From Sorangium cellulosum So ce56 (GTDB taxonomy: Bacteria > Myxococcota_A > Polyangia > Polyangiales > Polyangiaceae), in assembly GCF_000067165.1 (NCBI RefSeq), contig NC_010162.1:4918501-4982500 (forward strand): a DNA stretch of 64,000 nucleotides, given 5' to 3'. The position numbers were made by a program, and so were the translations under genes. This document shows positions 46,324-54,894 of this stretch, piece after piece. The notes beneath the pieces were generated by a model. It worked only from the letters and a program-made list of their open reading frames with translations. It was not told the DNA's origin and ran no database searches. The stretch's first letter is position 1. Each line of letters begins with the position of its first letter.

Positions 46324-47409
46324 TCACGCCACCTCCGGCCGGCCGCCGCCGCGCGCCGCCCGGGGGGAGAGGAGCGCGAACAGGACGAGCGCGCCCTGGA
46401 GCACGCCCGACAGCGAGGACTCCAGCCCGAGGGTCATCGGGAGCTCCAGGCTGCCGACGTTGAGCGCGCTGAAGAACAGGGCGATCGGCGCGACGAGCGC
46501 GGCGCGCCGCCCGGCGAGCATCACCACGAGCAGCGAGAGGAAGCCGAGGTTGCTCGAGATGCTCGGGATGAGCCGGTGGAACGTGCCGAGCACCTGCAGC
46601 GCGCCGGCGACGCCGGCGAGCGCGCCGGAGACCGCGAACGCGAGGAGCACCTGCCGCGCCGCGAGCACGCCGAGCACCTCCGCGGCCGGCGGGCTCAGCC
46701 CCACCGCCCGCAGCCGGAGCCCGAGGTGGGTCCGCCCGAGCACGACGCCCGTCCCGAGGAGCGAGAGGACCCCGAGCAGGAGCGCGACGGGGCTGAGATC
46801 GGTGCCGCCCAGCGTGGAGAGCCGGAGCGCGCCGTCGAGCGGCTCGGTGCCGGCCATGGACGCGACGCCAGGGCGCTTCCACGGGCCGAAGACGAGGTAC
46901 AGGACCAGCCCCTGGGCCACGAAGTTCATGCCGAGGCCCGCGAAGATCTCGCTCACCCGGACCCGCGTGTGCAGCGCGCCCGTGAGGGCGCCCCAGAGCA
47001 CCCCGCCGATCGCGCCCGCGACGACGCAGAGCGCGACCACGGCACCGGCCGGGAGGTGCGGCCACAGGGCGCGCGCCGCGCCCGTGGCGCAGACGGCGCC
47101 CAGGACGAGCTGCCCCTCGACGCCGAGGTGATACAGCCCGGCGCGAAACGTGAAAAGCAGGCCGCTCCCACAGAGGAGCAGCGGCGCCAGCGTGGCGAAC
47201 ACCCGCGCGGCGCGATCCGCGGAGCCGAACGCGCCCTGCCACAGGCCCGCGGCCACCGCCGCCGGCGAGGCGCCGAGGAGCGCGCAGAGGCCCGCCACGA
47301 GCGCGAACGCCAGGGCGAGCGGTGCGAGGCGAAGGAGGAGGGATACGGCCCCGCGGCGCGGCGCGCGGCGCACGGCGGGCTCGGCTGGGGCGCGCGGTTC
47401 GGAGCTCAT
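46324..47409 (-). CDS. BMP-type nucleoside ABC transporter permease, second subunit
   Basis: 361 aa from the ATG at 47409, which overlaps the stop codon of the ATPase gene by four bases (ATGA), a sign of translational coupling. Signature GVEGQLVLGAVCATGAA and VRVSEIFAGLGMNFVAQG match NupP/YufP-type permeases of the basic membrane protein family. About eight to nine transmembrane helices. It pairs with the next gene to form a heterodimeric channel. Confidence 0.85.
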   Translation of the reverse strand: MSSEPRAPAEPAVRRAPRRGAVSLLLRLAPLALAFALVAGLCALLGASPAAVAAGLWQGAFGSADRAARVFATLAPLLLCGSGLLFTFRAGLYHLGVEGQLVLGAVCATGAARALWPHLPAGAVVALCVVAGAIGGVLWGALTGALHTRVRVSEIFAGLGMNFVAQGLVLYLVFGPWKRPGVASMAGTEPLDGALRLSTLGGTDLSPVALLLGVLSLLGTGVVLGRTHLGLRLRAVGLSPPAAEVLGVLAARQVLLAFAVSGALAGVAGALQVLGTFHRLIPSISSNLGFLSLLVVMLAGRRAALVAPIALFFSALNVGSLELPMTLGLESSLSGVLQGALVLFALLSPRAARGGGRPEVA

Positions 47410-49073
47410 CGATCGGACCCCGCGGGCGGCGGGGGCAACGCCGGTGCACGAGGCGCCGAGGGCAGGGCGGCGTCGCCGAGCTCGCCGCCGATCATCCGCC
47501 CGAGCCGGTCCAGCGTGAGGTCGGCGACGCCGACGGGCGGCGAGACGCGCCCGCCGCTGAACACGAGGAGGCGATCGCTGTAGCGCATCAGCTCGTCGAG
47601 GTCGGACGACGCGAACAGGAGCGCCGCGCCGGCACGGCACCGCGCGAGGAGCTGCTCCCAGACCCAGCGCGCCGACGCGAGGTCGAGCCCCCGGGTCGGC
47701 TGCTCCAGGAGGAGCAGCGCGAGGCCCGCGGGGAGGAGCGCGAGCTGGGTGCGCTGCTGGTTGCCGCCGGAGAGCCGTTCGACGGGCGTGTCGGGCCGGC
47801 CCCGGATCCGGAGCGCCTCGATCGCCCGCTCGGCGGCGCGCCGGATCTCCCGCGGGCGCAGGAAGAGGCCGGGCCGCGGCGCGCGCAGCGCGACGTGCTC
47901 CTCGATGGAGAGACCCGCGATGAGGCCCTCGCGACGGCGATCGGCGGGCAGGTAGCCCACGCCGGCGCGCAGGAAGGCCGGGTAGGGGCGGCCGGTCAGG
48001 TCGGCCCCGCCCACGGCGACGCGTCCCCGCCGCGCCCGGAGCAGCCCCGCGCACGCGCGCAGCAGCAGGCGCTGGCCGCTCCCCTCGAGGCCCGCGAGCC
48101 CGATCACCTCGCCGCGGCGGACGGCCAGGTGGGCAATGCGCACGTCGAGCCGGTGATCGCCGAACGCCACGCCCTCGAGGGCGAGCGCCGCGCCGCCGCT
48201 CGGCTCCGCGCCGCCGCTCGGCTCCGCGCCGCCGCTCGGCTCGGGCAGGCGCTCCAGGGGCGCGAGCGGCGCGCCGCCGTCCTCCTCGGGGGACCGCTCC
48301 TGAGGCGCAAGCGCCTCGCCGAACATCAGCGCGACGAGGCGATCGGCCCCGGCCGGCATCTCCGCCTCTCCCGCCACCTTACCCTGCCGCAGCACCGTCA
48401 CGCGATCGCAGAGCGCCTCGACGTCGGAGAGCTTGTGCGACACAAGGACGATCGCCTTGCCGTCCGCCTTGAGCCGCCGCAGCGCGGAGAACAGGGCCTC
48501 CTGCTGCGCCCCGGAGATCCCCGTCGTGGGCTCGTCCAGGAGCAGCGCTCGGACGCCCAGCGAGAGGAGCCGCAAGAGCTCGATCTGCTGGCGCTCCCCG
48601 AGGGTGAGCCGGGCGACGTGCTCGTCCGGGTCGACGGAGAAGCCGAAGCGCGCCGCGAGCGCGAGCAGCTCCTCGCGCGCCGCGCGCCGGGGGAGGAAGA
48701 CGCCCGCGGCGCCGCCGCGGCCCGGGAGCGGCGAGCGCGCGACGCCGCCCGCGCCGGCCGCGCGGGGCCGGGCGACCAGGTAGCTCTCCAGGACGGTGAG
48801 CGGCGGGAAGTCGAGCGGCTCCTGGTGGAGCACGCCGACGCCGGCGGCGAGCGCGTCCGCCGGGCTCGCGAGCGCCACCGGGCGGCCGTCGAAGAGCAAT
48901 CGGCCCGCGTCCGGGCGGAGGAGCCCGCCCAGGATGCGCAGGAGCGTGCTCTTGCCGGCGCCGTTCTCGCCGAGCAGCCCGTGGACGGCGCCAGCCTGGA
49001 TCGTCAGCGACACGCCGTCGTTGGCCTTGACCGGGCCGAACCGCTTCGCGACGCGCTCGATCTCGATCCGCAT
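47406..49073 (-). CDS. BMP-type nucleoside ABC transporter ATP-binding protein, tandem ATPase domains
   Basis: 555 aa. First ABC domain: Walker A GENGAGKST, signature LTLGERQQIELL and Walker B ALLLDEPT. A linker with three GGAEPS tandem units (48199-48243) separates it from the second domain, which has GLEGSGQ in place of a normal Walker A, and signature LSGGNQQ with LLLLEQPTRGLD. A degenerate second site is the rule for this RbsA/NupO-like group. It energises import through the two permeases encoded downstream. Start ATG at 49073. Confidence 0.9.
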   Translation of the reverse strand: MRIEIERVAKRFGPVKANDGVSLTIQAGAVHGLLGENGAGKSTLLRILGGLLRPDAGRLLFDGRPVALASPADALAAGVGVLHQEPLDFPPLTVLESYLVARPRAAGAGGVARSPLPGRGGAAGVFLPRRAAREELLALAARFGFSVDPDEHVARLTLGERQQIELLRLLSLGVRALLLDEPTTGISGAQQEALFSALRRLKADGKAIVLVSHKLSDVEALCDRVTVLRQGKVAGEAEMPAGADRLVALMFGEALAPQERSPEEDGGAPLAPLERLPEPSGGAEPSGGAEPSGGAALALEGVAFGDHRLDVRIAHLAVRRGEVIGLAGLEGSGQRLLLRACAGLLRARRGRVAVGGADLTGRPYPAFLRAGVGYLPADRRREGLIAGLSIEEHVALRAPRPGLFLRPREIRRAAERAIEALRIRGRPDTPVERLSGGNQQRTQLALLPAGLALLLLEQPTRGLDLASARWVWEQLLARCRAGAALLFASSDLDELMRYSDRLLVFSGGRVSPPVGVADLTLDRLGRMIGGELGDAALPSAPRAPALPPPPAGSDR

Positions 49074-49093
49074 GGATCACCGCCAGGAGACGG

Positions 49094-50431
49094 CTACTTG
49101 CTCGGCCCGGTGATCCCCCGGACCAGCTGCGGCAGATACCAGATCTGCTGGGGCGTCGCGGCCTCGCCGTCCTTCAGGAACTCGGTGCCGTCCTGGAACT
49201 TGAGCGGCCCCTTGAAGAGATCGAGCCCGTTGGCCAGCTCGATGACGAACGCGCCGAGCGGCGCCTGCGCCTCTCCCAGCGCGGCGCCAGGCCCGAAGCC
49301 GACGACCGACGACTCGCCGTTCAGGTCGCGGAAGTCCGGCCCTCGCCAGACGAACTCGCTCGCGTACTTGCCCGCGCGCGCCTTCTCGATCGCGTCGCGG
49401 TAGAGCGGCGCCCAGTTGTAGTACGCGACGCCGAGGCAGATCTCCGGCGCCAGGTCGCAGCCGGCCCTGTGGTCGTAATGGACGTACTTGACCTTCTTGC
49501 CCGCGCCGCTCGCCTTCTTGGCCTGCAGCGCGGCCTCGGGCGTGTCGAGCCCGGTCATCAGCACGTCGAAGCCGCCGCCGATGAAGTCGTCGGACACCTT
49601 GGTGGGGTCGAGGGTGACGCCCGGGATGTTGAACCAGAAGCCGATCCACGTGACCTTGAACGTGAGGTCCTCCGGCTTCTTCTTCTGGTACTTCTCCCAG
49701 CAGTACCGCGCGCCGAGGTACGCCGCGGTGACCAGCCGGCGGGTCTCGTCGTTCACGAGCGGGCCGACAACCCCGATCTTGCCCGTCTCGGTGCCGAGCG
49801 CCGCGGCGCACCCGGCGATGTGCTGGGCCGTCTCGATACGCCCCATGAGGTTGCCCAGGTTGGGCTGGGGCTTGTGGTTCTTGCCCTCCTTCCAGGCGTA
49901 ATCACCGGAGATGTGGATGACCGTGACCTCCGGGTGCTTGCGCGCGGTCTCGAGGGCGTCGTCCTTGTAATCGTCGGAGTTGTAGACGACGAACCGCGCG
50001 CCCCGGGAGATGAGATCGTCCGCGACCTGGGAACCCTTCACGTTCGGGCGGTCGGACGGGTTCACCTTGTCGACATACTCGAAGCCGACGTCCGGCATCT
50101 TGGCGAGCACCGACCGGATGCCGTCGTGATGGGCCTGGTTCCACCCTTTGTCGTTGTAGGGGCCGACCAGCACCATGCCGACCTTGTATGCGGCGGCCGG
50201 CGCCGCGGGCGCAGCGCTCGCCGGTGCCGCGGCGCTGGGGCCGGAGGTCTTCTCCGGGGGCGGGCTCGTGCTCGTCGACGAGCCCTGGCACGCGCCGGCC
50301 AGCAGCGACAGCGCGATGGTGAGTACGGCGGGCGGGCGGGCAGCGGGGCGCGGGACAGCGAGGGCCGCGGGCGACGTCGGCGAGCGAGGTGTCACCGAGG
50401 CATCGTGGGCGGGAATGTCGCAGGGTGTCAA
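49094..50431 (-). CDS. BMP-family substrate-binding lipoprotein
   Basis: 445 aa. A long N-terminal leader ends in a lipobox (LTIALSLLAGAC, Cys about residue 48), and a GTG start 12 codons in is possible. A Ser/Pro/Ala linker precedes the periplasmic-binding fold: VGMVLVGPYNDKGWNQAHHDG, YVDKVNP, IGVVGPLVNDETRR, FDVLMTGLDTPEAA. The family binds nucleosides or purines. Gene order binding protein, ATPase, permease, permease is the standard BMP importer operon, spacing 20 bases to the ATPase gene. Substrate, for example a nucleoside, is inferred from the family. Confidence 0.9.
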   Translation of the reverse strand: MTPCDIPAHDASVTPRSPTSPAALAVPRPAARPPAVLTIALSLLAGACQGSSTSTSPPPEKTSGPSAAAPASAAPAAPAAAYKVGMVLVGPYNDKGWNQAHHDGIRSVLAKMPDVGFEYVDKVNPSDRPNVKGSQVADDLISRGARFVVYNSDDYKDDALETARKHPEVTVIHISGDYAWKEGKNHKPQPNLGNLMGRIETAQHIAGCAAALGTETGKIGVVGPLVNDETRRLVTAAYLGARYCWEKYQKKKPEDLTFKVTWIGFWFNIPGVTLDPTKVSDDFIGGGFDVLMTGLDTPEAALQAKKASGAGKKVKYVHYDHRAGCDLAPEICLGVAYYNWAPLYRDAIEKARAGKYASEFVWRGPDFRDLNGESSVVGFGPGAALGEAQAPLGAFVIELANGLDLFKGPLKFQDGTEFLKDGEAATPQQIWYLPQLVRGITGPSK

Positions 50432-50482
50432 GAACCGCCGAGACGGACGACGCGAGCGCAGGTGCTGGGCGTCGTCCGCGTT

Positions 50483-51703
50483 TCACTGCGGTATCACGAT
50501 CACATCTTCGCAGGTGAAGTCGACCCCCAGGGCCGCTTCGGGGTCCGACTGGATCGTGGCGCACGTGCTGTCGCAGAGCACGATCTCGGTCGGGTTCGCG
50601 GCGCTGTCGTAACGCCAGGCGTTCTCGCTCGCGCACTCCTGGTCGTAGGAGAGCGCCGTCGGGTTACCTCCGCCGCTCTGGTACGTCACGCGCACCCGCT
50701 GCGCGTCGAAGCTCCGCCCGTCGGGAGCGGGCGGGATCTCGACCGTGCAGGAGACCGAGGCGCCGCGGATCGCGTCGATCGCCGCCTTGAAGGCAGCCGA
50801 GGTCGCCCCGGGATTGCCCGTGTCGATCAGGTAGGCTCGCTCCGTTCCGCCCGCGTCGGCGATCTGGTGCAGGTTGTCGAGGTCGTGCGGCGCGCCCTCG
50901 ATCGGCGGGTTGTCGACGCCGATGACGTACGTCGGGACGCCGTCCTCGAGCGCGCCGGCCGCGGCGTCCGACACGCGCTGGATCCTGTTGGACTCCGTGC
51001 CGCAGCCCGCAGGGTAGCCGTCCGTGACGAGGACGATGGCGTACCTTCCAGGCGTGGCCCGCCGCTGCTCTTCGACGTACGAGATCGTCCCCTGCATGAC
51101 GAACAGCGTCGGCGTGCCGCCGCGCCAGTCGGCGCTGGTGGCCGGGGTGACGGCGGTGATCGCCTCCTCGAAGCGCGGAGAGGGCAGCGGCGTCATCGGG
51201 ACCTCCGGTGTCTCGTAGGTCTCGGCCGAGCACTTCTCGTCGCGGTCCTCGTCGTCGCTCGGAAAGAACCTGAGCGACGCGTTGATGCCCTCGGACAGGG
51301 GATCGCTGAAGAACTGCTTCGTCGCCGCCACGACGGGATCCCACTTGAGCTCTTTATCGTACCAGGGCTCGTCGCCCATGCCCATGCTGCCGGACACGTC
51401 GAACGCGAAGGCGAGGTACACGGGCTGGAGGTCGGCGCTGGCCGACTGGGTGGCGCACGCCCCACCTTGGCCCGAGGAGCTGCCGTTGCTCGAGGAGCCG
51501 CCTTGCCCCGAGGAGCCGCTTGCGCCCGGACCGCCCGATCCGAAATCGCCGCTCGTGCTCTGGGAGCTCCCTTGGCCCGAGCCCCCGCTCCCCGGGCCGC
51601 CGCTCTGCGAGCTCCCGCCGCCGTCGCTGGTACCATTGCCCCCACATCCAACGCCGATCGCACCCACTGTCAGCAACACAATGGCCATCGTGGGCAATCT
51701 CAT
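50483..51703 (-). CDS. VWA-domain lipoprotein
   Basis: 406 aa from the ATG at 51703, supported by GGAGGG seven bases upstream and a lipoprotein signal (MRLPTMAIVLLTVGAIGVGCGG, Cys about 20). A Gly/Ser-rich linker (about 22-90) with repeated GSGG-like units precedes a von Willebrand A domain with the metal site FDVSGSMG, plus VLVTDGYPAG and YVIGVDNPP. Four or more later Cys may form disulfides. VWA domains mediate protein binding through Mg. It lies 51 bases upstream of the BMP operon's first gene on the same strand, so cotranscription is possible but not required. Confidence 0.85.
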   Translation of the reverse strand: MRLPTMAIVLLTVGAIGVGCGGNGTSDGGGSSQSGGPGSGGSGQGSSQSTSGDFGSGGPGASGSSGQGGSSSNGSSSGQGGACATQSASADLQPVYLAFAFDVSGSMGMGDEPWYDKELKWDPVVAATKQFFSDPLSEGINASLRFFPSDDEDRDEKCSAETYETPEVPMTPLPSPRFEEAITAVTPATSADWRGGTPTLFVMQGTISYVEEQRRATPGRYAIVLVTDGYPAGCGTESNRIQRVSDAAAGALEDGVPTYVIGVDNPPIEGAPHDLDNLHQIADAGGTERAYLIDTGNPGATSAAFKAAIDAIRGASVSCTVEIPPAPDGRSFDAQRVRVTYQSGGGNPTALSYDQECASENAWRYDSAANPTEIVLCDSTCATIQSDPEAALGVDFTCEDVIVIPQ

Positions 51704-52133
51704 AAGTCGAACCCTCCATGAAGCGCGGCCGGGCGCGTGTCGCCGGCGCCAAAGCCGTCGATTCTGCGTGAGCACCCGGAGCAGACACGGCCGTGAAGCT
51801 CGCTCCCGGTGCTCGCCATCCGGGAAGCATAGCTGACCAACATGGCGGCCGGACGACGCACGGATCAGAAATGATGCTTTCCGCCAACGCGGTCCGGCAA
51901 TGGGTTGCCGCGGCCCAGCATTCCTTGAGGTGTGGTCGCCTCTCTCACCACAGCTCGGTGCGCGACGCCCGGTGTGTGGAAGGGGCTGAGAGCGCCGGCT
52001 CTGGTGGGCAACGTCGTCGACGAGGCCAACCTCGGCGCCGAACGAGAACGGCGCCGCGCCGAGCCTGGGTCGGGCGCATCCGCGGCCGTGATCGCGGCGT
52101 GCGAGCAGCCTGTCTGGTCAGCGCGATTGCGGG
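51704..52133. other. Divergent intergenic region
   Basis: 430 bases between the VWA gene (minus) and the SLC13 gene (plus). A less GC-rich patch lies at about 51850-51960. I see no gene, repeat or clear promoter. Short frames here are shadows. Confidence 0.4.
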
Positions 52134-53669
52134 ATGGGGGCACGGACTATGCCTTCCTCCAAGCGGGCGATCTTCATGTCATCGAGCGACGCAACTCATG
52201 AGGATGCGCCGGACCTCGAAGGCGCCGCGGATGGCGGCAATGCCGTGGCCGTCCGCCCGCCGCCCTCGCGGCCGACCCCGCCGCGCCCGGCCGATCGGGT
52301 TCGCGTTCTCCTGCCCCTCTCGCTGACGATCGCCGCGGGGATCGCCGTCGTCCTGCCGGCGACGTTGCCGGCGCCCGCCCGGATCGCGCTCTTCGCCGTG
52401 CTGCTGGCGATCATCCTCTGGTCGACCACGTCGCTCGACGTGGCGTACGTCGGGCTCGGCGCGGCGCTGCTCCTCCTCCTGACCGGCGTCAGCCCCCAGG
52501 AACGGCTCTTCGACTCCCTCGCGTCCGACGTCATCTGGTTGATGATAGGCGCGTTCATCCTGGGCGGCGCAGTCGAGCAGTCTGGCCTGGCGATGCGACT
52601 GGCGCAGCGCGTGATCGAGCGCGCCCGCACCGTGCGCGGCCTGTTCTGGTTCTTAACGGCCGTGCTCATCCCGTCGTCGCTCTTCGTCCCGTCGGTCTCC
52701 GGCCGTGCCGTGATCGCCATTCCCATCTTCCGCAGCATCTCTTCCATCACCGCGGATCCGCGCATCACCCGTGCCCTCGCGCTGCTGTTCCCCACCGTGA
52801 TCCTGGTCAGCACCATCGGCTCGCTGGTCGGCGCGGGGTCTCACCTCGTGGCGAACCAGCTGCTGAGCCAGGTCACCGGCCATCGGCTGTCCTTCGGCGA
52901 GTGGGTCCTCTACGGGATGCCGTTCGGCATGGTAGCCAGCGGCGCCGCCTGCGCGGTCATCATGGCGCTCTTCCTCGATGGCGAGCGCCGCGGGCGACGC
53001 ATCCGGGTTCCCCGGCGCCCGCGAGGCTCCTTGTCGCGATCGGAGCGGATCACCCTGGCCGTCGGCGCGACGATGGTCGTGCTCTGGCTCTCGGAGCGGT
53101 GGCACGGCTACGAGAGCGCCACGGTCACGCTGGCCGGCGCGCTCGCGCTCACGGCGCCTGGCAGCGCGCTCCGCTGGAAGGAAGGCGTGAAGTCGGTCGA
53201 CTGGAACCTCCTCCTCTTCGTCGGAGCGGCGCTCGTCCTGGGAGGAGCGCTGATCGACACGGGCGCGTCCGGCTGGCTCTTTCAAGCGCTGCTCCGCCAC
53301 AGCGGTATCGAGAGCGCCAGAGGGCGCCTGTTCCTCGTCGTGGCGGTCGGCGTGATGTCGTTGACGTCCCATCTCTACCTCACCTCCCACGTCGCTCGCA
53401 TCGTCGCGCTCGGCCCCGTCTTGCTGCAGCTCGCCGCCGATCGCGCTCTCGACCCCGCGGCGGTGGTCTTCATCGGCACGGTCGGCATCGATTACTGCCT
53501 GACGTTCCCGGTGAGCTCCAAGGCGCTCCTGATGTTCCAGGGGCTCGACGGAGAGACGTTCCGCCCGGCGGATCTCCTGCTCCTCAGCGCCGTCATGCTC
53601 CCGATCCACCTGGCGTTGATCGCCGTCTTTCACTTCACCTACTGGCGCTGGATGGGGCTCGCGCCATGA
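52134..53669 (+). CDS. SLC13/DASS-family permease
   Basis: 511 aa, starts near 52134 (internal ATGs at 52149 and 52176 are alternatives). A hydrophilic N-terminus of about 55 residues is followed by some eleven to twelve membrane segments with two family motif regions (IWLMIGAFILGGAVEQSGLA, SLFVPSVSGRAVIAIP, and GIDYCLTFPVSSKALLMF near the C-terminus). DASS carriers take up dicarboxylates, sulfate or related anions, usually with Na+. The stop overlaps the start of the glycerate kinase gene (ATGA), so the two are coupled. That makes glycerate a plausible substrate here (inference). Confidence 0.85.
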   Translation: MGARTMPSSKRAIFMSSSDATHEDAPDLEGAADGGNAVAVRPPPSRPTPPRPADRVRVLLPLSLTIAAGIAVVLPATLPAPARIALFAVLLAIILWSTTSLDVAYVGLGAALLLLLTGVSPQERLFDSLASDVIWLMIGAFILGGAVEQSGLAMRLAQRVIERARTVRGLFWFLTAVLIPSSLFVPSVSGRAVIAIPIFRSISSITADPRITRALALLFPTVILVSTIGSLVGAGSHLVANQLLSQVTGHRLSFGEWVLYGMPFGMVASGAACAVIMALFLDGERRGRRIRVPRRPRGSLSRSERITLAVGATMVVLWLSERWHGYESATVTLAGALALTAPGSALRWKEGVKSVDWNLLLFVGAALVLGGALIDTGASGWLFQALLRHSGIESARGRLFLVVAVGVMSLTSHLYLTSHVARIVALGPVLLQLAADRALDPAAVVFIGTVGIDYCLTFPVSSKALLMFQGLDGETFRPADLLLLSAVMLPIHLALIAVFHFTYWRWMGLAP

Positions 53670-54874
53670 CGAGCCCCCTGCGCATCCTGATCGCTCCGTC
53701 GGGCTTCAAGGAATGCCTGGATGCGGAGCAGGTCGCCGAGGCCATCGCGACGGGCATCCAGCGCGCGCTGCCGGAGGCGCGCCTCCTGAAGGCGCCGCTC
53801 ACGGACGGCGGCGAGGGCTTCACCCGGGCGCTGGTCAAGGCGACGGGCGGCTCCTTGCACCCCGCGATCGTGACAGGTCCGCTGGGCCAGCCGGTCGCGT
53901 CCCATTTCGGCTTCCTCGGCGGCGCCGGACCACGGACGGCGGTGATCGAGATGGCCGCTGCCGCCGGGCTCCGCCTCGTCCCGCCTCACGCGCGCAACCC
54001 GATGGCCACAACGACACGCGGCGTCGGCGAGCTGATCCGCGCCGCGCTCGAGGCGGGCGCGGCGCGGCTGCTCATCGGTTGCGGTGACTCCGGCACCAAC
54101 GACGGCGGGGCGGGCATGGCCCAGGCGCTGGGCATCCGCCTGCTGAACGCGGCGGGGGGCGAGATCGGAGCGGGAGGAGGAGCGCTGCTGGAGCTCGACC
54201 GCATCGACCTCTCGGGCAGGGACTCCCGCATTCCCCGCGTGCAGCTCGAGGTGGCGTGCAACTGGCGCAACGTCCTCTGCGGTCCCGGCGGCGTGGCGCG
54301 CGTGTTCGGCCCGCAGAAGGGCGCCTCGCCGGAGATGGTCGCGCGGCTGGAGGCTGCCCTGGAGCGCTATGCGGCCATCATCGCGCGCGACGTGGGCGTG
54401 GACGTGAGCACCATGCCGGGAGGAGGCGCCTCAGGAGGCCTCGGCGCGGGGCTTCATTCCCTTCTGAAGGCGACGCTCTTGCCTCGCTACGATGTCCTCG
54501 TCCGCTACCTGGACCTGGACGGCCTCCTGCGCGGCGCCGATCTCGTCGTCACCGCCGAGGGGGGGCTCGACGCCCGGACCTCGCGCGGCAAGATGCCGGC
54601 GGAGCTGGCCAGACGCGCAAAGCACTTCAGGCTGCCGGTCATCGCTCTGGCCGGGACCATCGACGAGGATGCGCGCGTGAACTACGCGTGCGGCATCGAC
54701 TCGTTCTCGTCGATCCTCGAGGCTCCATGCACGCTGTCCGAGGCCATGGATCGTGCCCCCTTCCTGATCGCGAACGCGGCCGAGAACGCGCTGCGCTACA
54801 TCCTCATCGGCCGAGGTCTCCCCGGGCTCCGCAAGGCGCGCGGGCATCCGCGTCCACGCGCACGGGCGGGCTGA
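53666..54874 (+). CDS. Glycerate kinase
   Basis: 402 aa, overlapping the permease stop by four bases. It phosphorylates D-glycerate with ATP. The family signatures are APSGFKECLDAEQVAEAIATG, APLTDGGEGFTRAL, IGCGDSGTNDGGAGMAQALG, ACNWRNVLCGPGGVARVFGPQKG and VVTAEGGLDARTSRGK, as in GarK/GlxK type I kinases, of normal length. Product would be 2- or 3-phosphoglycerate, feeding glycolysis. Together with the upstream permease it forms a glycerate uptake-and-activation operon. The C-terminus has a short Arg-rich tail. Its stop codon lies in the left end of a perfect 20-bp palindrome. Confidence 0.93.
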   Translation: MTSPLRILIAPSGFKECLDAEQVAEAIATGIQRALPEARLLKAPLTDGGEGFTRALVKATGGSLHPAIVTGPLGQPVASHFGFLGGAGPRTAVIEMAAAAGLRLVPPHARNPMATTTRGVGELIRAALEAGAARLLIGCGDSGTNDGGAGMAQALGIRLLNAAGGEIGAGGGALLELDRIDLSGRDSRIPRVQLEVACNWRNVLCGPGGVARVFGPQKGASPEMVARLEAALERYAAIIARDVGVDVSTMPGGGASGGLGAGLHSLLKATLLPRYDVLVRYLDLDGLLRGADLVVTAEGGLDARTSRGKMPAELARRAKHFRLPVIALAGTIDEDARVNYACGIDSFSSILEAPCTLSEAMDRAPFLIANAAENALRYILIGRGLPGLRKARGHPRPRARAG

Positions 54875-54892
54875 CCCGACCCGGGTCGGGTC
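54873..54892. terminator. 20-bp perfect palindrome between convergent genes
   Basis: gacccgacccgggtcgggtc is a perfect inverted repeat (8-bp arms, four-base loop) placed between the stop codon of the glycerate kinase gene and the end of the metallophosphoesterase gene. Likely a bidirectional terminator. Confidence 0.6.
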
Positions 54893-54894
54893 GC

